From positions 117,851,471-117,915,470 of the forward strand of contig NC_133652.1 of assembly GCF_009905375.1 (NCBI RefSeq): 64,000 bases of DNA, in the 5' to 3' direction. Within the stretch, counting starts at the first letter, position 1. The number at the start of each line of letters is the position of its first letter. Shown piece after piece: positions 10,720 through 20,173 of this stretch. The notes under the pieces were generated by a model that searched no databases, was not told where the DNA came from, and saw only the letters and a list, made by a program, of their open reading frames with translations. The stretch comes from Apium graveolens (Eukaryota > Streptophyta > Magnoliopsida > Apiales > Apiaceae). Both the position numbers and the translations under genes were made by a program.

Positions 10720-12540
10720 TTCTACTGATGGAAATAGAGCAAGAGTTGCTGCTGAAGATGTAGAATCATTTCATTTACATAGGCCTACGGGCAAGACTAT
10801 TGTTTGAAATAATTGTTATTTTGTTCCCTCGATTGTGAGGAATATTATTCCCATTTAGACTTGGCTGGATTTTCATTTATTATTGAGAATAATGAATGTT
10901 CTATTCTTAGAGATAATATTCTTTATGGACGTGGTGCTTTAAATAATGGTCTGTATGTATGTGACATAATTTATTTCAGATTGAACAAACTAATAAAAGA
11001 AAAGGGATGATGAAAATCTCACTTCATAGTGGCACTGCAGTCTCCATTTAGTAGACATGGAGAGAGGGCTGCAAATTTGCTGGGAATGGTACACACATAT
11101 GTATGTGGACCAATGTCTACGCAAGCCATGGGTGGATTTTCATACTTCATTACTTTCATAGATGATAGATCTGGATTCAGATATGTGTTTGATGAAACAC
11201 AAGTCTGAGGCCTTTGAAAAGTTCAAAGAATATAAGTATGAAGTGGAGAAACAAACCAAACATAGTATTATAATTCTTCGATTAGATCGAGGTGGTGAAT
11301 ACTTTAATGGAGTGTTTCTAGATTATCTCAAAGTAAATGGTATAGTCTCCCAGTGGACTCCTCCAGATTGGTATCTGAAAGGAGAAATCGAACTTTGTTA
11401 GACATAGTTCGGTCCATGATGAGCTATGCAAATCTTCCAGTATTCCTATGGGGTTATGCATTGGAAACCTCAGCATATTTACTGAATAAGGTGCCTTCCA
11501 AATCTGTTCCTCAAACTCCGTATGAGATATGGAAAGAAAGGAAACCGAGTCTTAAACACGTTAAGATTTGGGGATGTCCAGCTTATGTCAAGTAAGTTGA
11601 CCCAGATAAGCTGGAATATCGATCTGTAAAATGTAATTTTATGGGATATCCTAAAGAGACTTTAGGGTATTACTTTTGCACCGATCATCGGGTGTTTGTC
11701 TCCAGACATGCTACCTTCTTGGAAAAGGAGTTTATCCTTGAAGGAAACAGTGGGAGCAAAATTGAACTTGATAAAGTTCAAGAAGCACAAACTACTACGG
11801 ATCAAATGGAAACACCTGTTCTGACTGAACAACCTTTTATGGAACAGCCCATTCGTAGGTCAGGGAGAGTGTCTCGCCAACCTGAGAGGTAATATGGCCT
11901 TGTCATTGAGAATGACAATGAGTTTTCAATCATTTGATGATGACGACCCTGTGACCTATAATGAGGCTATGAGTAGTGTTGACTCAGAGAAATGGCATAG
12001 TGCCATGAAATCCAGAATGGAATCTATGTATACGGTATACAAAAGATAGATTATAGTAGATGGCCAGGTGGAGACCTATAAGGCCAGGCTTGTGGCAAAA
12101 GAATTCAAACAAAGGCAATGGATTGACTTTGATGAAGCCTTTTACCTGTAGCCCTGTTATAATCAGTTCGGATTTTGCTTGCGATTGCTGCTTACTACGA
12201 CTATGTAATCTAGCATATAGCCATATGGTTTTCTTTCCAAGGGAAATGAAAACCTAGTGTGTAAGCTGCTGCGAACCATATGTGGTTCAAAGCAGGCTTC
12301 TCGAAAGATGGAACATTCGTTTTGATGAGACAATCAAAGAGTTTGATTTTATCAAAAACGTAGATGAACCATGCGTCTACAAAAGGGTTAGTGGGAGCGC
12401 GATAACATTTCTTATATTGTATTGAATTAGAGTTGACACACATAACAACATAGCAGACCCACTCAGAAAGCTACTTTATGAAAGTCACTTTGATCATCAT
12501 AATGACAGGATGGGTATTAGATACCAGAGTGATTGGCTTT
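10600..12540 (+). pseudogene. Element A pol remnants (protease, integrase, fragments of RT and RNase H)
   Basis: In order: a protease motif with DTA in place of DTG (about 10630); a GAG-pre-integrase region (10813-11010, NNECSILRDNILYGRG); integrase core pieces (11040-11400, ending with [10 protein letters not shown], then frameshifted); and the integrase tail (11353-11892, [17 protein letters not shown] and [12 protein letters not shown]). RT survives only as its first motif (KARLVAKEF, 12085-12150) and a later block with SKQASR (about 12255-12400). Then comes a terminal IRYQSDW block before the PPT. The YVDD region and most of RNase H are absent, so there are large internal deletions. Confidence 0.85.
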
Positions 12541-12543
12541 AGT

Positions 12544-12556
12544 ACAAGTGGGAGAT
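12544..12556 (+). other. Polypurine tract of element A
   Basis: ACAAGTGGGAGAT lies immediately before the 3' LTR TG at 12557, the expected position and composition for the plus-strand primer of Copia elements. Confidence 0.85.
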
Positions 12557-14199
12557 TGAAAGGAATATGTCCTAAGTCCAATCAGGTATTAGGATTTAGG
12601 AATAACTCTTTATGTAATATGTTTTGATTTCATTGATATTAATAAAGACTTGTTTTGTTTTTATTACGGGCTTTATCTATTTAAGTGTTTAAATAAGATA
12701 TACCATAGTTTAGAGTAAAGCTTTTTATGGATTATGATGAGATCATAATAGTGAGACCTAAAAGGATGATAACTCTAAACTTAAATAGTTCCTGGTCATA
12801 GGATTACTAACTGATAATTAATAATCCACAAAGATCGGTACATACTATATTTGCTTCATTATGAAGGATGTCTGTTCTCATAGACATTTGTGTGGTGACA
12901 CTATAGCTAGTATGTAGGTGCTTATTATAGAATAAGTTCACTGAACATGACTCGCACAGCTGAACAATTGATGGAGTTCACTCACGTGTCAGCAGTTGTT
13001 CACTTAGTGATAGTTATACAAGTATCCTTAGACTTGAGGTCATCATAGTCATCTTGTGTACACTGAACTATGCTTTGGTTTAGTTCTTAGTCTCCAGGGA
13101 CAATTATTAGGGCTCTTCTGGGTATAGGAATTTGTACACGAAGATAGTGTATGATCAATAAAGGATCTACCCCTTCCAGTGAAGGAAGCGAATGTTCAAG
13201 GCTGATCTACTTATGCTAGTTCAGGAATCTCTGGCCAGAGTGAATGAAATTAGAAAGGAGTTTCTAATTTGCATAGAACTACGCATAGTAAATGGTAAGC
13301 AAGTGATTGAATTAGATAGGCTTGACACGAGATCCATGCCTTGTATTTAATCGGGACATTGTAGGGTAGAAGGAGTTTATTGTACGGTAACTATTCACTG
13401 ACAGGTTCTTGGTATTCTAAGCAGTGAATTCATATTATCTGGATAGTCGCGATATGTTGAGAAGCATCACTCACGATGTAGAATAAATGTGATTAATTAA
13501 TTAATCATATTTAATAAATTGGAGAATTTATATAAATAATGATAAAATAGTTTTATTATTATTTATTTCTACTACCGGCTTAATATTGAACCTACAGGGT
13601 CACACCATAAAAAGAGAATGATTTTATGGTGGAGGAATTAATTAATAATGGCTAATAATTATTTATTTGTGAAATAAATAATTAATTGGCAAATTTAATA
13701 ATTGATTAAATGAGATTTAATTGATTATAAATTAATTAAGAAAAGTTCTTAATATTATTAATTAAGGATTTAATTTTTGGAAATTACATCAAGAGAGAGA
13801 ATTATTTCTAAAGTGTTTAGAAAAAGGATTAATGATTAAAAGGTGTTTTAATTATTAATGAGAATAATAATAATAATATTTATGGGAAAATTTCAGCTGA
13901 AAATTTTGCCTATAAATACACTATTATAGACCCTAATTTATTCTAACCCCAGAAACCCAAAAGTTTTAGAAAACCAAATTCTCTCCACCTCCTCCTAAAA
14001 GTCGTTTTCTTGGTGGATACCGGTGGAGTGCTTCACACTTGAGGAGCAACTGCTAAGGATCTCTGATCGTTGTCTCCGAATTATTTTTAAAGGTTAGATT
14101 CGATCCCTCGAATTTTTATTCACGATTTATATGCTTTTAATTTTGATTTAGTATGTGTAAAAGTGTTTTTCCATGCCCCGCTGCGTTAAAAATCCAACA
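12557..14199 (+). repeat. Element A 3' LTR
   Basis: A near-identical copy of 6248-7898, beginning TGAAAGG and ending AATCCAACA, followed by the TSD TATAC (14200-14204). Small indels in AT-rich tracts (about 13530, 13675 and 13870) explain the 8-bp length difference. Confidence 0.95.
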
Positions 14200-14204
14200 T
14201 ATAC

Positions 14205-15701
14205 TAGAGCCATTAACATTTCTAAAGAATAAAGTTTTATCAACAGTACCTCTTGTGAAGTGATTTTCCAAAAGAAGCATTGATAAAGTGTCATACCAGG
14301 CTCTAGGTGCTTGCTTCAGTCCATAAAGTGCTTTCAAAAGATAGTAGACATAATCTGGAAAATTTGGATCTTCAAAACCAGGAGGTTGACTGACATAGAC
14401 TTCCTCCTCCAAATCCTCATTCAGAAAGGTACTTTTGACATTCATTTGATAGACCTTGAAATTTGCATGAGCTGCATAGGCTAAGAAAATTCTGATGGCT
14501 TCATGTCTTGCAACAGGAGCAAAAGTTTCATCAAAATCTATTCCTTCTTATTGACAGTAGCCCTTAGCAACCAATCTAGCTTTGTTCCTGACCGCTATGC
14601 CATTTTCATCCATCTTGTTTCTGAATACCCACTTGGTGTCAATTGGATTCTTTCCTTTAGGTTTGGGTACCAGCTTCCATACCTTGTTCCTTTCAAATTG
14701 GTTTAGCTCCTCCTGCATAGCTAAAATCCAATCAGGATCCAATAAAGCTTCTTCTATCTTCTTTGGTTCTTCCTTAGAAAGGAAGCTGCTATATAGAAAT
14801 TCTTCTTGAGTTGCTCTCCTTGTTTGAATTCTAGAAGATGCATCACCAATGATGAGCTCAAAAGGGTGATGTTTAGTCCATTTTCTTTGTTGAGGTAGAT
14901 TAGCTCTAGATGAAAAGGGTTCATTGTTGTCTTGATGTGTGACTGAGTTTTGATTATGAGAAACTCCCCCTGAGTTTGTGAATCTTTGATTTGAGAAAGG
15001 GGTACTTTCTGTAGGTGATCTGTTATGACTCTCAGCTTCTCTCATTATTCTGACAGATGATGCACTTTATATCCCGACAGATGAAGCTGATTGTCTCCCG
15101 ACGGATAAGGCAGATTGTCTCCCGACGGATGAAGCATTTTGTAACTTGATAGATGTTGAATTATGTGCTTCATTAGTTCTAGATTTTTCTGCATTATCCT
15201 TAGTGACTGTTTCTTGATCACTTTCATCATCACTGTCATCACTAACCATCTCCACATTATCAAACTTGAGGCTTTCATGGAAATCTCCATCTTGTAGTCC
15301 TTCAATCTTTTTATCATCAAATACAACATGTACTGATTCCATAACAATGTTGATTCTTAGATTGTAGACTCTATATGCTTTTCCCACATCATATCCAACA
15401 AAAAATTTTTCATCTGCTTTAGCATCAAACTTTCCATGTTGATCAGTTTGATTCCTTAAGATGTAACATTTGCAGCCAAAGACATGAAGAAAATTTAGAG
15501 TTGGCTTCCTATTCTTGAACAATTGGTAGGGTGTCATGTACTTTGCTTGATTAACCAAAGAGATATTCTGAGTGTAGCAAGAAGTATACACAGCTTCAGC
15601 CCAAAACTATATTGGCAACTTTGATCTTCAAGCATTGTCCTTGCAGCTTCAATAAGAGATCTGTTCTTTCTTTCCATTACTCCATTTTGTTGTGGAGTTC
15701 T
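14205..15701 (-). pseudogene. E1 integrase C-terminus, linker and reverse transcriptase N-terminus
   Basis: From the E2 insertion at 15701 leftward: PQQNGVMERKN-type integrase sequence (15700-15600), [19 protein letters not shown] and [10 protein letters not shown] (to about 15330), an acidic linker, then a linker peptide with repeated SVGRQSA units (15131-15050) encoded by the recurrent DNA motif. RT follows: [28 protein letters not shown] and KARLVAKGY. It stops in frame at about 14548, then runs on to PPGFEDPNF and [13 protein letters not shown]. The piece ends at the element A insertion, just before the YVDD motif. Several stops and frame changes show decay. Confidence 0.88.
15697..15701. 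repeat. Target site duplication of E2, left copy (GTTCT)
   Basis: GTTCT precedes the E2 TG start at 15702 and recurs at 42364-42368 after its terminal AATAACA. Read in E1, the site lies in the integrase codons for Arg-Thr of RTPQQNG. Confidence 0.92.
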
Positions 15702-16010
15702 TGTTAAGAGTATGTGTATTAGTTTGATGATAAGTTAAACAAAACACTTAAGTAAAAATCTAGTGTTTGTAGCCTCAACGGATAAGACCACTCTGGCTAT
15801 CCGTTGATGGAGTAGCTTTACTTAGAAATAAGTTTAGTATTGTAGCACATTTCAGTTTCTGTATTTAAGCTATAATTCTTAGATGTTGTGGGAAATTATA
15901 AGTCATGTTGACTACTAGTGGATATGCAAATAGGAGGGCTAATTATAAATATTTCATGCCTTGTAATTTTGTATAAATGAAGTAGTATCAACTGATAGAT
16001 TAAAGGCCTT

Positions 16011-16156
16011 CAACGGATGAGAAACAAAGCTTCAACGGATGTCTCTAAAGCTTCAACGGATAACATCCATCAACGGATGAGTGCATCAACGGATAAAGCT
16101 TCAACTGCTAATGTATCAACGGATAAAGCCATCAACGGATGAAAGCTTTAACGGAT
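16011..16156 (+). repeat. Array of CAACGGAT boxes in the E2 LTR U3 region
   Basis: Exact CAACGGAT begins at 16011, 16033, 16054, 16071, 16087, 16117 and 16133, and TAACGGAT at 16149. A degenerate copy lies at about 16102. Spacing is 16-30 bp and all copies have the same orientation. The array sits about 250-400 bp upstream of the TATA box, as LTR enhancer repeats do. The core AACGG (CCGTTG on the other strand) matches the general MYB site CNGTTR and the core of the plant MSA element bound by three-repeat MYB factors. Binding here is inference. The 3' LTR array is at about 41596-41745. Confidence 0.9.
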
Positions 16157-16411
16157 GCTAAGTTCAATAGCAGTTGACAGTGACAATTCATAAGCTGACA
16201 GAGGCACATGGGTTGACAGAGACAATTGGAATGTGGTAGCCTCTTGGAGGAATCAAGAAAATGCAGCATTTCCATTCTGGTGCAAACAAGGAAGTATTCA
16301 AAGATTCGCAGTTTATCCTAGATTGCATTGGATAGAGAAATGAAGAAGAAACATGTAAAGAACCTTTTTAATTGTATTTGTACTTTTGTCTTCACTTGTA
16401 AAATTTGGTGA

Positions 16412-16419
16412 TATATAAA
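16412..16419 (+). promoter_or_regulatory. TATA box of the E2 5' LTR
   Basis: TATATAAA in the context GGTGATATATAAACCAAG. The E1 LTR has the same block on the minus strand at 46123-46130, so it is conserved between the two subfamilies although the flanking U3 is not. Confidence 0.75.
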
Positions 16420-16778
16420 CCAAGTTGCAGCTAGTAACTAAAATGTGAATTTTCCAGAGCTGTTTAGAAAAATATAGAGAGAAAATCATCTAGTTTGTAC
16501 TAGGACGCAGCTGTGATCAATCCTTTTGAATCACATATCTTCTGAAATACACATCTCTGGTGGAACAACAAATCCACCAGAAAAGTTTTTAAAGCCTTTG
16601 TGTTCTTTACATTTGTGTCTTGAATATATATCTGTCAGCACCTGCTCAAAGCAATTCATACACAACTGTTCATCAAAACACTTAGCCTTTGAAATTGCTC
16701 AAAACTTGAAAAAGTTTTGAGATTTACATTCAACCCCCCTTCTGTAAATCTTATTGTTAGTTTCTTGGGAATAATAAT

Positions 16779-16789
16779 TGGTATCATAG
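16779..16789 (+). other. Degenerate primer binding site of E2
   Basis: TGGTATCATAG stands where E1 and E4 have TGGTATCAGAGC, two bases after the LTR end. The change would weaken priming by initiator tRNA-Met. Confidence 0.8.
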
Positions 16790-16836
16790 TAAGCTCTTAA
16801 CTTACAAAGAGTTTAAAGATCTATTCTACTAACATC

Positions 16837-19249
16837 ATGAGTAAGAAGGATATTGGTGTAAAGATTCCAATCCTGGAAAGAGATAATTATCATCACTGGA
16901 AGTGAAGATGCATCTACATCTTCTCTCTCAAGATAAAAGCTACATCAACTGCATTGAAAATGGTCCTCACATCCCTCACAAGGTGGCCACAGCTGCAACT
17001 TCCACAGTTGCTGTTGGACAGTCTATTTCCAAGCCAAAAGCAGAATGGACTGATGAAGATATTGAAGAGGTTCACATGGACAAGAAAGCCATGAACATTC
17101 AGTTTAATGGCCTAGATCAAGATATGTTTGATAATGTCATTAACAGCCAAACTGCTAAGGAAATTTGGGATACTATGCAACTTATCTGTGAAGGTACTGA
17201 ACAAGTTAGAGAAAACAAAATGCAGCTTCTCATTCAACAGTATGAATACTTTCATTTTGAAGAAGGAGAATCACTGAATGATACCTTCAATAGATTTTAG
17301 AAACTGTTGAATGGATTGAAGCTGTATGGCAGAATGTACCAAGTCAAGGATTCCAACTTAAAATTTCTGAGGTCTCTACCAAAGGAATGGAAGCCTATGA
17401 CTGTTTCACTAAGGAATTCTCAGGATTATAAGGACTTCACACTTGAAAGATTATATGGAATTTTGAAGACCTATGAACTTGAGATGGAGCAAGACGAGCT
17501 GTTGGAAAAGGGAAAGAGAAAAGGAGGATCAGTTGTACTTGTAGCTGACAATGAGAAGACTAAAGCCAGGAATGAAGAAAAGACAATGCCAAGTCTCAAA
17601 ATTGGCACAAGCAAATCAGAATCAAGCAAGGGAAAGGAGCAAGTAGTTGAAGTTGAAGATAGTTCCAGTCAAGATGACTCTGATGATGTTGATGAACATC
17701 TGACTTTTCTGTCCAGGAGGTTTGCAAAGATGAAATTCAAGAAAAATGTTAGATTCACTAAGTCAAACAAGAACATGGTGGACAAATCTAAGTTCAAATG
17801 TTATAACTGTGGCATAAGTGGACACTTTGCAAATGAGTGCAGAAAGCCAACTTCTGAGAAGAAGAAATTTGAGCAAGTGGATTACAAAAAGAAATATTTC
17901 AATTTTCTCAAACAAAAGGAAAGAGCTTTTCTGAATCAGGATGACTGGGAAGCGGACGGAGTCAATGAAGATGATGATAGGGAATATGTCAACCTAGCCC
18001 TGATGGCTAATTCTGATGAAAATGAAACTAGTTCATCAAGCAACCAGGTAATCACTACTGACCTCTCTCAGCTTTCTAAACTTGAATGCAATGAAGCTAT
18101 AAATGATATTCCAATGAATTATATCATTTGCGTGTTTCCCTTAAATCACTAGCTAAAGAAAACACAAGAATTAAAGAGAATAATTTGTTTTTAAGTGATA
18201 GAAATGTTGTGTTAGAGGGTAAGGTAATTGAGCTTGAAAAGATTAAAATCAAATGCTTATCTGTTGAGAGTGAACTAGGAGAATCTGTTAAGAAAGTAGA
18301 AATCCTTTCTAAACAATTAAAACGTGAGCAAGATGTAATCAAAGCCTGGAAAACATCTAGGGATGTTAGTGCTCAGATTGTCAAGGTTCAGGGAATTGAA
18401 TCACTCTGTGAGAATGCCTGGAAGAAAAACAAAAAGGAAGTAGAATTAATTGATGGATTGTCAACGGATGTGGAATCAACGCATGATGAAAGTTATCCGT
18501 TGAAGGAAGAAAAGGAGCATCCATTGAAGGCTCATCAATTAAAATAGACAAGTGATTCTAAAAAGAACAATTTGAAAAATCTCAATAAGAAGTTTGGTTC
18601 AACTTCCAAGAACTTTGTCAAAGAAGAAGCTAGCACATCCAAAGATGCCAGTAAGGTGAATATAGGACACATGACTTTAGATCAGTTGAAAAATAGGCTT
18701 AAGTTGGTTGAGGATAAAAAAGAAACCAAAAGGAAATCTAATAGAAATGGGAAGGTAGGGATTAACAAACACAACAATTACACACTTGATAAGTATGCTC
18801 CTAGAAAAAGTTGTGTGCATTGTAAAAGTGTTAATCATCTATCTGCTAACTGCAAGTCTGTTATGAATGCTCCCATGCCTTTAACTCCTTCCGTGCCTAA
18901 CATGTCTATGTCACCTCTACATGCTATGCCTGTTATGTCTCAACAGAATCCTCATGCATATTTTTTAAACATGCCATATGTTAATAATCCTTATTTTGCT
19001 GCATTCAGTATGCCTCAAATGCCATACAACATGCCTATATGGAATAATATGTTTGCACAATCTATGCCTTATCAAATTCAACCAAATGTGCTAAATGATT
19101 CTGTGACTAACCCTATACTTCAACCAACTACATCAGAGACCAAGGTTGACCCAAAGTTACCTAAGTCAAAAGATGCAGGAAGTATGAGGTCTAGGAAAAA
19201 GACTAACAAGGCTGGACCCAAGGAAACTTGGGTACCAAAATCAACTTGA
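16837..19249 (+). pseudogene. gag: E2 gag, broken, with two zinc knuckles
   Basis: ATG at 16837 starts MSKKDIGVKIP, as in E1. A one-base loss near 16897 shifts the frame, after which the reading continues from 16902. A TAG interrupts at 17298 where E1 has Gln, a frame change follows at about 18128, and another TAG lies at 18545. The gag domain shows MNIQFNGLDQDMFDN, KMQLLIQQYEYF and KEWKPMTVSLRNSQDY. The first CCHC knuckle (CYNCGISGHFANEC) is at 17799-17840 and a second (CVHCKSVNHLSANC) at 18813-18854. Between them is a coiled-coil-like stretch (about 18130-18420) and a spacer with the recurrent motif at 18463-18536. The C-terminus is Met/Pro/Asn-rich, ending KAGPKETWVPKST. Confidence 0.88.
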
Positions 19250-19263
19250 TTTGATTTTTTTGT

Positions 19264-20173
19264 GTGCATGGAAAAAGAAGGAATCTATGGTACTTGGACA
19301 GTGGTTGTTCAAGGCACATGACAGGAGATTTCACCCTGCTCACAGAGTTCAAGGAGAGAGCTAGCCCTAGCATAACCTTTGGAGATGACAGCAAAGGGTT
19401 CACTATGGGATATGGCTTGATTTCAAAAGAAAATGTCATCATTGATGAAGTTGCACTATTGATGGTCTCAAACACAATCTATTGAGCATCAATCAACTAT
19501 GTGACAGAGGGAATACTGTTTCCTTCAATTCTGAAGCCTGTGTTGTCACAAGTAAGAAGGACAACAAAGTGGTTCTAACTGGAGTTAGAAAAGGGAATGT
19601 GTACTTAGCTGACTTCAACTCTACAGATGCAGAATCAATTACTTGTCTTTTCAGCAAAGCAAGTCCAGATGAAAGTTGGCTATGGCACAAGAAGCTATCC
19701 CATTTGAATTTCAAGACAATGAATGATCTAGTCAAAAAGGACTTAGTTAAAGGAATGCCTCTAGTGGAATTCTCAAGGGATGGACTGTGTGATGCTTGTC
19801 ATAAAGGAAAGCAAAAGAGAGCATCATTCAGTAAGAAGCTTGAATCAGCAATTGATGAACCATTACAACTTCTACACATGGATCTTTTTGGACCAGTCAA
19901 TGTATTGTCAATTTCAAGGAAAAGATATTGCCTAGTGATTGTAGATGATTTCTCAAAGTTTTCATGGACCTACTTTCTTGGACCAAAGGATGAAGCTAGT
20001 GAAATCATTATCAAACACATCAAGCAAGTCAATAATCATCCAGATTTTAAAGTAAGGAATATCAGGAGTGACAATGGAACTGAGTTCAGGAACTCTACCA
20101 TGAGGTTGTTCTGTGAAGAAAATGGGATCATGCATGAGTTCTCAGCTCCAAGGACTCCACAACAGAATGGTGT
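19264..20173 (+). pseudogene. E2 protease and integrase N-terminal half
   Basis: This lies in a different frame from gag. Protease: WYLDSGCSRHMTGD, with the DSG active site. A one-base loss near 19455 breaks the frame. Then comes the GAG-pre-integrase region and an integrase HHCC zinc finger (WLWHKKLSHLNF and CDACHKGKQ). The integrase core has DLFGPV, VIVDDFSKFSW and IRSDNGTEF, where the catalytic Asp pair is kept. The segment ends in PQQNGV at the E3 insertion and resumes at 33598. Confidence 0.9.
20169..20173. repeat. Target site duplication of E3, left copy (GGTGT)
   Basis: GGTGT precedes the E3 LTR start TGTAACACCC at 20174 and recurs at 33593-33597 right after its terminal ATTACA. Removing E3 and one copy restores a continuous integrase frame across the site. 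Confidence 0.95.

Larger units (their letters stand above)
6248..14199 (+). mobile_element. Element A: Angela/BARE-like Ty1/Copia retrotransposon with decayed pol
   Basis: A complete structural unit of 7,952 bp: 1,651-bp 5' LTR, tRNA-iMet PBS, a leader of about 1.85 kb, gag, pol remnants, PPT, 1,643-bp 3' LTR and a 5-bp TSD. I counted about 20 differences between the LTRs (about 98.7% identity), so the insertion is fairly young. Gag appears intact, but pol has frameshifts and has lost most of RT and RNase H, so any movement would need helper proteins. The lineage call rests on gag style (MSSALSLRSIL start, CFHCNKVGHWKRNC knuckle followed by VYLAELKKKK) and LTR length. Confidence 0.9.
15702..16776 (+). 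repeat. E2 5' LTR
   Basis: 1,075 bp from TGTTAAGAG to GGGAATAATA. The end reads AATAACA in the 3' LTR, so one base has changed. It contains a TCAACGGATA/TATCCGTTGA hairpin (stems 15775-15784 and 15798-15807), a dense direct array of CAACGGAT (16011-16156), a TATA box (16412-16419), and the C-rich block ACCCCCCTTCTGTAAATC near its end, typical of SIRE-type LTRs. Confidence 0.92.

Noticed and set aside
16011..16156. CRISPR-like appearance of short direct repeats with spacers in the E2 LTR
   Set aside because: Units are 8-12 bp with 8-20 bp gaps, variable, and inside a plant LTR. They do not have CRISPR repeat length or context.
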